From an uncultured Mycoplasmatota bacterium (GTDB lineage Bacteria; Bacillota_I; Bacilli_A; RF39; UBA660): a stretch of 6,187 nt of DNA. Under the pieces are notes generated by a model that saw nothing but the letters and a program-made list of their open reading frames with translations, made no database searches and had not been told where the DNA came from. This document shows, one piece after another, positions 1-5,678 of the stretch; position 1 is the first letter of the stretch; every line of letters starts with the position of its first letter. Location of the stretch: positions 1 through 6,187 of the forward strand of contig CAMOFW010000042.1 in NCBI GenBank assembly GCA_946613765.1, read 5' to 3'. A program made the translations under genes and the position numbers.

Positions 1-1316
1 TAAGTGATGAAAATAATTTTACTTATGAAGCATATGAAATAATAATAAAATTAAATAAGTTTAAAAATATAAGTTGTTATTCAATACCTACTTATATGAT
101 TGAATTGTTTGATAAAAATAATATAAGTATTGAATCTAGACAAGAAATATTATATACATCCAATTTCTTTGAAGATAATAATTTAATTAGTTATTCTAAA
201 ATGTATTATAAGACCTCTATTAAGTTTAATCCCCCACTTATTGATCAAGATTATATAGATTTTGAAGCCTTCTTAAAGATTAATAAATATTTAAAAACTA
301 TACATTTTAATTCATGTTCAATTGAATCTTTAAATGCGTTATCTAAACTATTAGTTAAACATAAGATTAAACATTTAAGAATAATTATACATGATAATAT
401 TACCTCTAAAGATATTATTAATAAATTAAAGAAAATTAAGAGATATTTAAAAAGACATGGTAATTTATTAGATTTAAAATATACTAGTGAATATGTTAAG
501 AATAATTTAGGTAAACAAATTATTTATACTACTTTACTTCTTTGTGCTGCATTAACTATATTAATATCTGCTGGTTCATGTGTATTTATAGTATTATCAA
601 ATATGCAAAGTGAACAAAATATAGAAGATATTAAATCTAGAATAGAAGAAACTATATCTAATGTTAATGAAGAAGAAATAAAAGAAGACGAACCTATAGA
701 GGAAGAACCAATTGAAGAAGAACCTAAAAAAGAAAGACCTGCAGTACCATTAGAAGAATATATGTTACCTAAGATGAGAGCATTACTTGATTTAAATACT
801 GATACTGTTGGATGGATTATAGTACCTGGTACTAATATAGATTATCCAGTTGTTAAAGCAAATGATAATTCATATTATTTAAGTCATAATTATGATAAGA
901 AATGGGATTATAATGGCTGGGTATTTATGAATAGTGCTAATAGTACTAAAGATTTAGATAGAAATACTATATTATTTGCTCATAATAGATTCTATAGTGG
1001 TGTTATGTTTGGTACTTTAAGTAATTTAACTAAAGAGAATTGGTATAATAATGCTAAAAATATAAGAATATATTTTAATACTATGTTTGAAGAACATGAA
1101 TGGGAAGTATTCTCTATTTACAGTATTAAAGTTACTGATGATTATTTACAAAGTGATTTTGATAGTGATGAAGAATATATGAATTTTATTGAAACATTAA
1201 GAGCTAGAAGCATATTTCAAAGTGATACTATAATAGATGAGAATGATAAAATACTTACCCTATCTACTTGTGTAGAAAATGATGCAAGATTAGTTGTACA
1301 TGCTGTCCTTAGATAA
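1..1316 (+). CDS. Class B sortase, 5'-partial, with long cytoplasmic N-terminal region
   Basis: A membrane-anchored cysteine transpeptidase that attaches surface proteins to the cell wall. The frame is open from codon 3-5 with no stop, and the first ATG (96) has no ribosome binding site, so the real start is left of the window; 437 residues are visible. In visible numbering: about 172 residues of cytoplasmic region, one membrane segment near 173-199 (core IIYTTLLLCAALTILISAG), a Glu/Pro linker with three EDEPI-like repeats, then the sortase domain from about 252 to the end. The catalytic triad is His327 (FAHN, codon 981-983), Cys423 (TLSTC, codon 1269-1271) and Arg429 (DARLVVHAVLR, codon 1287-1289). 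The YLQSDFDSDEEYMNFIE helix before the Cys strand and the TLSTC motif are typical of class B. Class B sortases usually have only a short tail before the membrane anchor, so the N-terminal region is unusual and I do not recognise it. No substrate with a sorting signal is visible nearby. Confidence 0.93.
   Translation, partial: SDENNFTYEAYEIIIKLNKFKNISCYSIPTYMIELFDKNNISIESRQEILYTSNFFEDNNLISYSKMYYKTSIKFNPPLIDQDYIDFEAFLKINKYLKTIHFNSCSIESLNALSKLLVKHKIKHLRIIIHDNITSKDIINKLKKIKRYLKRHGNLLDLKYTSEYVKNNLGKQIIYTTLLLCAALTILISAGSCVFIVLSNMQSEQNIEDIKSRIEETISNVNEEEIKEDEPIEEEPIEEEPKKERPAVPLEEYMLPKMRALLDLNTDTVGWIIVPGTNIDYPVVKANDNSYYLSHNYDKKWDYNGWVFMNSANSTKDLDRNTILFAHNRFYSGVMFGTLSNLTKENWYNNAKNIRIYFNTMFEEHEWEVFSIYSIKVTDDYLQSDFDSDEEYMNFIETLRARSIFQSDTIIDENDKILTLSTCVENDARLVVHAVLR
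684..728 (+). repeat. Three 15-bp units coding for an EDEPI/EEEPI linker
   Basis: Three in-frame five-codon units encode EDEPI, EEEPI and EEEPK inside the sortase gene, just outside the membrane segment. The codons differ between copies (cct/cca, ata/att), so the amino-acid pattern is conserved more than the DNA. It likely acts as a rigid acidic spacer lifting the catalytic domain off the membrane. Confidence 0.7.
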
Positions 1317-1332
1317 GGACAGTCTTTTTTTT
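1303..1332 (+). terminator. Intrinsic terminator of the sortase gene, overlapping its stop codon
   Basis: An 8-bp stem, CTGTCCTT (1303-1310) with AAGGACAG (1315-1322), has a 4-nt loop (1311-1314) and is followed by TC and eight T (1325-1332). The left arm encodes the last sortase residues and the TAA stop (1314-1316) begins in the loop, so the gene ends inside its own terminator. Confidence 0.9.
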
Positions 1333-1344
1333 ACGTAAAATATA

Positions 1345-1353
1345 TGATATAAT
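1345..1353 (+). promoter_or_regulatory. Extended -10 promoter for the 268-residue protein gene
   Basis: TGA followed by a perfect TATAAT (1348-1353) forms an extended -10 element. The -35 position (about 1325-1330) falls in the T-run of the sortase terminator and matches poorly, as is common when a TGn motif is present. The expected start site near 1360 leaves a leader of under 20 nt, with the ribosome binding site AGGAGG at 1364-1369, 7 nt before the ATG. Confidence 0.7.
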
Positions 1354-1376
1354 GTGTAAAGTAAGGAGGTAATTAA

Positions 1377-2183
1377 ATGGATAATCAAAAAGTTATAGCA
1401 ATCGAAGATTTAATCAAAAATAATGAATCCATTGTTACTTCTATTCAAGAACTTAGTGAAGATGAAAAGAAAGAATTATTAAGAAAAAGTGATTTTGTTA
1501 ATAAGTTAAATTCAAATCAATTAGAGACAATCATTAATTCATTAAATTTTATGGATGCATTTAATATGTTACAAAATAAAGCATTATTAGATAAGATTAA
1601 ACATGTAAATGTTAAATTAAAAGCAAAAGATGCTATGTTCGTTAAAGATTTTATTAGTCTTATACCTATTTCTATGATACATCATATTATGTTATTTAAT
1701 ATGTTAAAGACATTATCTAAAGATGATGTTATTGAATATATTAAAGATAATAATATATTAGATATTTTAAATAAAGAGGAATTAATAGAATTAGCTGTTA
1801 TAAAAAGAATAAATTTATTTGAAGTATTTGACCACAATATACTTGATAAAGATTTATCATTTGAATATATAAATCAATATTTTAAGAGTACTACAGATTT
1901 TAATATAATTAATAATCCATTAGCTAAGAAAGCTTTATTTGATAATGAAGATATAGATTTAGATAATACTATTTATTTATATACTTATTTAACAACTCAA
2001 AATAATCATAGTATTAAGGATATCAATCATAGTTTAGAGGCTTTTATTGAAGTTAATAGAATATATGAAGAATTAGGTTTAGAAAAAACTATAGATAAAT
2101 TTAATACTAAGGGTATTGTTATCGAAGATGTATTTAAATTTAAAAATAAAAAAACTAGAAATAAAAGAAAAAAGGTAAGTTAA
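1377..2183 (+). CDS. Hypothetical helical protein with internal repeat and basic tail (268 aa)
   Basis: I do not recognise this protein and assign no function. The start is secure: AGGAGG sits 7 nt before the ATG, downstream of a good -10 element. There is no signal peptide or clear membrane segment, so it is probably cytoplasmic. The sequence reads as short amphipathic helices rich in Leu, Ile, Asn, Asp and Lys. Two stretches look alike: residues 39-74 (DFVNKLNSNQLE ... LLDKI) and 126-158 (NILDILNKEELIE ... NILDK), sharing an LN-x3-L core and a closing LLDK/ILDK. This suggests an alpha-solenoid or duplicated helical domain (inference). The C-terminus (254-268) is strongly basic (KFKNKKTRNKRKK), which could bind nucleic acid or membrane. 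It is a single-gene unit with its own promoter and a terminator overlapping its stop. It may be specific to a narrow lineage. Confidence 0.85.
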   Translation: MDNQKVIAIEDLIKNNESIVTSIQELSEDEKKELLRKSDFVNKLNSNQLETIINSLNFMDAFNMLQNKALLDKIKHVNVKLKAKDAMFVKDFISLIPISMIHHIMLFNMLKTLSKDDVIEYIKDNNILDILNKEELIELAVIKRINLFEVFDHNILDKDLSFEYINQYFKSTTDFNIINNPLAKKALFDNEDIDLDNTIYLYTYLTTQNNHSIKDINHSLEAFIEVNRIYEELGLEKTIDKFNTKGIVIEDVFKFKNKKTRNKRKKVS

Positions 2184-2196
2184 CACTTACCTTTTT
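2169..2196. terminator. Two-way terminator between convergent genes, stop codon in loop
   Basis: A 12-bp stem, AAAAAGGTAAGT (2169-2180) with ACTTACCTTTTT (2185-2196), has the 4-nt loop TAAC. The TAA in the loop (2181-2183) is the stop codon of the plus-strand gene. The minus-strand gene ends with TAG at 2199-2197, directly against the stem. T-runs lie on both strands, so it should stop transcription both ways. Confidence 0.92.
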
Positions 2197-3432
2197 CTAT
2201 TTACATGTATATCCATTATCTGAATAATATTTAATTACATCATTAAATGCTGTTACATTAATTATATCTTGTGATTCATCTACTACTTTATATGAGAATG
2301 TTACATTATCAAATTTATATGTTTCATCATTTCTATAATTATCTAGTACATCAAAATATGCTGCATAATCAGTATATACACTCTTTTTATATTTTCTAGA
2401 TAATACTAATTGATCATTTCCATCAAAGTTTAATTCTACCAAAGACGAAGTTGTATAAGCATTATTTTCACTTAGTACTGGTGTAGATTCACAAGATACT
2501 ACTCTTTGAATATCATATACTTTAACTGTAGTAGTATATGTTTTTTGATTTTCTTTTTCATCAGTTGCAATAACGTTAACAGTCTTTTCACCAGCTGCTG
2601 ATGTATCTACTTCTGCTTCTAATTTATATTCACATTTAGATATATCTATGCACTCTTCTACTAGATTATCTTTAGTTATTTTATCTCCTACTAAAAATAC
2701 TAGTTTTGTTGTATCTTTAAATGTCAATTCTGGTGCTTTAGTATCTTTTACTATTACTTGTCCAGTTTTAGTTACGTTCTTATGTTTAACTGAATAAGTA
2801 TAAGTTCCTACTATGTCATATGCTACTTGAGAAGTATCTACTGAATATTCCATATCATCTAATGGAAGTGGACTATCAATATAATATGAGACAGTTGATG
2901 GAAGAGAATCTCCTAATTCTAATGTTATAGTTTTAACGTTATATAAACTTGGATTAGTAGCATATCCAAAATAATATGCTGAATATCCTGCTGCACCTAA
3001 AACTAATATTACAAAAATAGTTACTAAAACAGATATTACTTTATCTTTTGTAGACATTACTTTTACTTTTTTAGTTTTAGTCTTTTTATCCTCTACTTGA
3101 GGTTTTGATAAGTCAATGTTTTGAGGAAGAGGATTGCTATTAGCTTGTGCTACACCATTATCTATTGAACCAATAACTGAGCTACCTGTTGCTCCTTTGA
3201 TAGTTGATGTTTCAACTATATTAATACTATTAGCATCAGCAACATTTGATGTTATAGCACTTAAGTCTAATATTTCAGTTTGCCCTGTTGTAGGTGCAAC
3301 ATTTCTTACTGGTTCACTTGGAATATCAATTGTTTGAGATTCAGTGTTTTGAACTGGTTCAACTTTAGTATCTACAGTTTGATTTGGTGTTGTATTATTA
3401 ACTACTTCATTATTATTTGTTTCATTATTCAT
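2197..3432 (-). CDS. Single-pass membrane protein with extracellular Ig-like (DUF5011-type) domains
   Basis: A probable surface-exposed structural or sensing protein; the exact role is unknown. Layout: residues 1-115 are a disordered cytoplasmic Asn/Thr/Pro/Gln-rich region; 116-130 are Lys-rich; one membrane segment lies at 131-155 (VISVLVTIFVILVLGAAGYS); then the outside part. That part has an Ig-like beta domain (about 164-230), a second one (231-307) opening with KAPELTFKD, the usual start of DUF5011/Ig-like modules, and an unassigned C-terminal domain (308-411). The Lys patch before the segment predicts N-in/C-out topology. There are exactly four Cys (261, 267, 314, 410), all outside. The C-terminus (GYTCK) has no LPXTG- or NPQTN-like sorting signal, so it is not a sortase substrate. 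The start ATG follows an AAAGGGAAG ribosome binding site about 10 nt upstream and a good promoter. The gene stands alone. Confidence 0.9.
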   Translation of the reverse strand: MNNETNNNEVVNNTTPNQTVDTKVEPVQNTESQTIDIPSEPVRNVAPTTGQTEILDLSAITSNVADANSINIVETSTIKGATGSSVIGSIDNGVAQANSNPLPQNIDLSKPQVEDKKTKTKKVKVMSTKDKVISVLVTIFVILVLGAAGYSAYYFGYATNPSLYNVKTITLELGDSLPSTVSYYIDSPLPLDDMEYSVDTSQVAYDIVGTYTYSVKHKNVTKTGQVIVKDTKAPELTFKDTTKLVFLVGDKITKDNLVEECIDISKCEYKLEAEVDTSAAGEKTVNVIATDEKENQKTYTTTVKVYDIQRVVSCESTPVLSENNAYTTSSLVELNFDGNDQLVLSRKYKKSVYTDYAAYFDVLDNYRNDETYKFDNVTFSYKVVDESQDIINVTAFNDVIKYYSDNGYTCK

Positions 3433-3461
3433 ATTTATCTTCCCTTTACTATTCTCTATTA

Positions 3462-3490
3462 AATATACTATTTTTTTAATAAAATTTCAA
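3462..3490 (-). promoter_or_regulatory. Sigma-A-type promoter of the Ig-like membrane protein gene
   Basis: On the minus strand TTGAAA (3490-3485), a 17-bp spacer and TATATT (3467-3462) form a near-consensus promoter. The expected start near 3455 gives a leader of about 22 nt that holds only the ribosome binding site, with no room for a riboswitch. Confidence 0.75.
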
Positions 3491-3497
3491 TATTATA

Positions 3498-3526
3498 TTG
3501 ATTTTTACTTTTATTTTTGATATTCT
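3498..3526 (+). promoter_or_regulatory. Promoter of the tRNA-His gene
   Basis: TTGATT (3498-3503), a 17-bp spacer and TATTCT (3521-3526) with a TGA extended -10 just before it (3518-3520). The expected start near 3533 leaves only about 6 nt before the mature tRNA. Its -35 lies 7 bp from the -35 of the divergent promoter, so the two polymerases would compete for the same DNA. Confidence 0.6.
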
Positions 3527-3538
3527 ATATATGCTTAT

Positions 3539-3615
3539 GGCGGAATTGGTGAAGTGGTTAACACGCCGGATTGTGGCTCCGGTATGCGTGGGTTCGATCC
3601 CCACATTTCGCCCCA
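3539..3615 (+). tRNA. tRNA-His (anticodon GTG), with encoded G-1 and CCA
   Basis: A full cloverleaf can be drawn. The acceptor arm GCGGAAT (3540-3546) pairs with ATTTCGC (3605-3611), with one G-T wobble. The anticodon stem CCGGA/TCCGG encloses loop TTGTGGC with anticodon GTG (3573-3575). The T arm GTGGG/CCCAC encloses TTCGATC. G-1 (3539) opposite C73 (3612), the identity element read by histidyl-tRNA synthetase, is encoded, and CCA is encoded at 3613-3615. The gene stands alone with its own promoter and terminator, not in a tRNA cluster. Confidence 0.97.
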
Positions 3616-3627
3616 TTTAGGCAAATT

Positions 3628-3655
3628 AAAGACTCAACATTGTTGAGTCTTTTTT
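3628..3655. terminator. Two-way terminator between tRNA-His and the diguanylate cyclase gene
   Basis: GACTCAA (3631-3637) pairs with TTGAGTC (3643-3649) around the loop CATTG, extended by AAA/TTT pairs, and six T follow on the plus strand (3650-3655). On the minus strand the same hairpin follows the cyclase stop (3659-3657) and precedes TTTAATTT, a weaker tail. It should end both converging transcripts. Confidence 0.88.
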
Positions 3656-3656
3656 C

Positions 3657-4721
3657 TTATTTATAAACAACTCTATTTCTACCAGTATCTTTAGCTATAT
3701 ATAAATATTTATCAGCTGTTTCAATAACTTTTTTAATTGTATTCTTTTTTGTTTTATAAGATATACCAATAGATATAGTTATTTTAATAATACTTCTTTC
3801 ATATTTAAATTTAGATTCTCTAACCTTACGTCTAAAGTCTTGCATGATATCTATGAATTGTTTTTTACTCATATCAGTTGGGCTTAAAATTATAAATTCT
3901 TCGCCACCCCATCTTGCTGGTGTTATGCCATATCCTTCAAGTTCCTTAAGTTTAAGTGCTAATTCTCTTAATACTAAATCTCCAGCATTATGTCCATAGG
4001 TATCATTAACATTTTTAAATAAATCTATATCTAATATTGCTAGAGAAAATTCAGAATTTTTGCTTACTCTTTCATCTATTTCTCTATTAATAGCATTTCT
4101 GTTTTTAATGTTTGTTAAAGTATCATAATCTGCTTGTTGTTTTAGTTTTAGTTCTTTATATTTTTGTTTTTTAGTAAAGAAGTAAGTAAATGAACTAATT
4201 ACTATAAATACAACAACTGAATTAACTATAAATAATATTCCTTCAGCAACATTAGATATTGTATATAAAGGTTTAACTAATCCTGCAGTTAAAATTGCAC
4301 CTAACAAAAAGTATAAGAAAGCAAATATTAGTCCATATAGGAAAGTTCTTTTTATTGGTACATTTGATTCTTCGCTAAAAGAAGGCAAATAAAAAGCACA
4401 ATCTATTCCAATAAACCATAGATAAAAGCCAGAATTCCAGCCAATACTTAATATTGCTGCTATAGTATGTACTGTTATAATAGCAAAGCAAACTATACTA
4501 TAATAGTTAGGATTTTTAATACCATTATGTAAATAATGATTATATATGATAATACCTATTAAATCTAAAAACATCATTAAATAAATACCCTCATATACAT
4601 AAAAACACATATATAAAATATGTAAGCCAACTAAAGCAAATGAAGACATGTAAGTTACAAAATCTACTCTACCTTCAAAAGTGTTTAGGTTCTTTTTTAA
4701 TGCTATAAAGTTACTGATCAT
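3657..4721 (-). CDS. Membrane-bound GGDEF diguanylate cyclase lacking the I-site
   Basis: Makes the second messenger c-di-GMP from two GTP. The N-terminal half (about 22-182) has roughly six hydrophobic segments forming an unassigned membrane sensor. A short Lys-rich helix (184-197) links it to the GGDEF domain (about 199-354), which faces the cytoplasm. Active-site features are all present: DIDLFKNVNDTYGHNAGD (D231 metal ligand, N239 and D248 for guanine), RWGGEEF (272-276, with E274 as second metal ligand), SIGIS, and the closing ADKYLYIAKDTGRNRV. An active enzyme is therefore expected. The inhibitory I-site RxxD that sits nine residues before the GG is replaced by GYGI (263-266), so feedback inhibition through that site is unlikely. 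There is no EAL or HD-GYP domain. The start is supported by GAGGTGA (4732-4726), 4 nt before the ATG, and a strong promoter. It is transcribed alone. Confidence 0.95.
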   Translation of the reverse strand: MISNFIALKKNLNTFEGRVDFVTYMSSFALVGLHILYMCFYVYEGIYLMMFLDLIGIIIYNHYLHNGIKNPNYYSIVCFAIITVHTIAAILSIGWNSGFYLWFIGIDCAFYLPSFSEESNVPIKRTFLYGLIFAFLYFLLGAILTAGLVKPLYTISNVAEGILFIVNSVVVFIVISSFTYFFTKKQKYKELKLKQQADYDTLTNIKNRNAINREIDERVSKNSEFSLAILDIDLFKNVNDTYGHNAGDLVLRELALKLKELEGYGITPARWGGEEFIILSPTDMSKKQFIDIMQDFRRKVRESKFKYERSIIKITISIGISYKTKKNTIKKVIETADKYLYIAKDTGRNRVVYK

Positions 4722-4742
4722 AATGTCACCTCAAGTAACTAT

Positions 4743-4771
4743 ATAATAACATATATAAATTTAGTTGTTAA
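4743..4771 (-). promoter_or_regulatory. Promoter of the diguanylate cyclase gene
   Basis: On the minus strand TTAACA (4771-4766), a 17-bp spacer and TATTAT (4748-4743), with a TGT extended -10 ahead of it; each hexamer differs from consensus at one base. The expected start near 4736 leaves a leader of about 15 nt, almost all ribosome binding site. A c-di-GMP riboswitch cannot fit. Confidence 0.75.
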
Positions 4772-4772
4772 T

Positions 4773-4798
4773 AAAAAAAAGAGAGTTATCTCTCTTTT
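4773..4798 (-). terminator. Terminator of the ylmH-acidic-FNT operon, stop codon in loop
   Basis: On the minus strand AAAAGAGAG (4798-4790) pairs with CTCTCTTTT (4785-4777) around the loop ATAA (4789-4786), followed by further T to 4773. The FNT stop codon TAA (4788-4786) lies wholly in the loop. The T-run ends one base from the -35 box of the next gene. Confidence 0.9.
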
Positions 4799-5415
4799 AT
4801 TCTATCTTTAGATATAAACCATGTAATTAGGGATCCTAAGAAGTTTCCTAGTATACAAATAAGTAATGTCCATGAAAAAGTTTGTGCTACACCTAAAGTA
4901 ATAACGTTTGCAATACAGTGTTGGAATGAACAGAAGATAAATAATGGAATTCCATAAATAATACCTAAGTTAGTACCTTTTCTATACATAAGTACTGCTA
5001 TATACATAATAGCTCCACATAACATTGATTTAATGAAGAATCCAATAGATAAATCCCATGTTGCTACTTTGTTTATTGCACTTGCAACAATATCAGCATC
5101 AGCAAATGAGTAAGCATAACCTAGTAAATAACCAGCTAGAAGATTAACTACTAATATAATTAATATATCTAATAATTTAATTTTATCTTCAAAGATAAAA
5201 CCACATTTACCAGTAAATAGGTTTTGACCCATATAGCATACACCTAAAAGTCCAAAAGCAAATAATACTGGACCTAATGGATTACCTAGTTTTAATAAAG
5301 CATAATTACCTAGAGATATTAATAATGCAGCACCAATACTTTTTAAAACTAATTCAGTATAATAATTAACTATTCCCCTTTTAATCTTTATGTACTTTTT
5401 CTTTTTATTCCACAT
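4786..5415 (-). CDS. Formate/nitrite transporter (FNT) family channel, short form (209 aa)
   Basis: A six-segment membrane protein of the FNT family, which forms pentamers passing small anions such as formate, nitrite or hydrosulfide; the substrate cannot be told from sequence. Segments lie near residues 23-43, 47-68, 81-104, 126-144, 149-176 and 180-202. Family marks are LFTG (67-69-G, the omega-loop Thr68), the broken helix around SFQHCIANV with pore His166, and GNFLG in the last helix. I place the start at ATG 5415, 9 nt after AGGAGG (5430-5425). Upstream in-frame ATGs at 5424 and 5421 are too close to that site, and the frame further up gives only a Met/Lys-rich read-through of the acidic gene. 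The coding region overlaps the acidic gene by 11 nt, so translation is probably coupled. It is shorter than the usual 250-285 residues. From memory of FocA, the Asn and Glu partners of the pore His appear here as Gly134 and Gln165. Confidence 0.88.
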   Translation of the reverse strand: MWNKKKKYIKIKRGIVNYYTELVLKSIGAALLISLGNYALLKLGNPLGPVLFAFGLLGVCYMGQNLFTGKCGFIFEDKIKLLDILIILVVNLLAGYLLGYAYSFADADIVASAINKVATWDLSIGFFIKSMLCGAIMYIAVLMYRKGTNLGIIYGIPLFIFCSFQHCIANVITLGVAQTFSWTLLICILGNFLGSLITWFISKDRIKER

Positions 5416-5665
5416 AATCATCATCCTCCTCTTCGTCTTCATCATTACTTTCATCATCATTTTCATCGTCATAGTAGTAATCATCTTCATCTTCTACTTC
5501 TTCTTCAAAGTCTTCGATTTCATACTTACCTTCTCTGACTAATTCTTTTTGCCAATCTTCTAGATTTAAATCATCCATTTTTTCTTCTAGTTCTTCTTTT
5601 TCTTCATCTGTTAGTTCTTCATAGAATTCATATTCTGTCTTTGATTTAAAATCAAATAATCCCAT
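5405..5665 (-). CDS. Small, extremely acidic protein (86 aa)
   Basis: I do not recognise this protein. About half of its residues are Asp or Glu (45 of 86 by count). The first half (1-50) looks foldable: an MGLFDF start, helix-like EELTDEEKEELEEKMDDLN, then LEDWQKELVREGKYEIEDF. From residue 51 on it is an almost unbroken Asp/Glu/Tyr tail, expected to be disordered. It has no membrane segment or Cys. The start is well supported by AAGGAGGA (5678-5671), 5 nt before the ATG. It lies between ylmH (11-nt gap) and the FNT channel (11-nt overlap), so it is made with both. A polyanionic tail could bind a basic protein, metal ions or ribosomes, or could partner the Lys-rich N-terminus of the channel; these are guesses. 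The Asp/Glu bias and the good ribosome binding site support it as a real gene. Confidence 0.8.
   Translation of the reverse strand: MGLFDFKSKTEYEFYEELTDEEKEELEEKMDDLNLEDWQKELVREGKYEIEDFEEEVEDEDDYYYDDENDDESNDEDEEEDDDYVE
5425..5430 (-). promoter_or_regulatory. Ribosome binding site for the FNT gene, inside the acidic gene
   Basis: AGGAGG on the minus strand lies within the GAG-GAG-GAT codons near the end of the acidic gene, 9 nt before ATG 5415. It decides the FNT start and means that the acidic tail codons also serve as translation signal for the next gene. Confidence 0.75.
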
Positions 5666-5670
5666 AAGTA

Positions 5671-5678
5671 TCCTCCTT
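5671..5678 (-). promoter_or_regulatory. Ribosome binding site of the acidic gene, overlapping the ylmH stop
   Basis: AAGGAGGA on the minus strand sits 5 nt before ATG 5665. Its first two bases are the last two of the ylmH TAA stop (5679-5677), so ribosomes ending on ylmH stop at the next start site. Confidence 0.85.

Noticed and set aside
2197..3432. The Ig-like protein as substrate of the neighbouring sortase
   Set aside because: It has an N-terminal membrane anchor and ends in GYTCK, with no sorting motif, hydrophobic tail or basic end.
3134..3462. Two plus-strand open frames (3134-3337 and 3280-3462) opposite the Ig-like protein gene
   Set aside because: They lie antisense to a well-supported gene, lack ribosome binding sites and family features, and mirror its low-complexity N-terminal coding.
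4722..4772. A c-di-GMP riboswitch before the diguanylate cyclase gene
   Set aside because: The predicted leader is about 15 nt and the space is filled by promoter and ribosome binding site.
5416..5490. A longer FNT protein starting at 5490
   Set aside because: The extra 25 residues are a Met/Lys/Thr-rich out-of-frame reading of the Asp/Glu codons of the acidic gene; the ribosome binding site at 5425-5430 supports the start at 5415.
5405..5665. The acidic protein as a shortened DivIVA, the usual neighbour of ylmH
   Set aside because: There is no DivIVA N-terminal motif or heptad coiled coil; the tail is plain Asp/Glu/Tyr.
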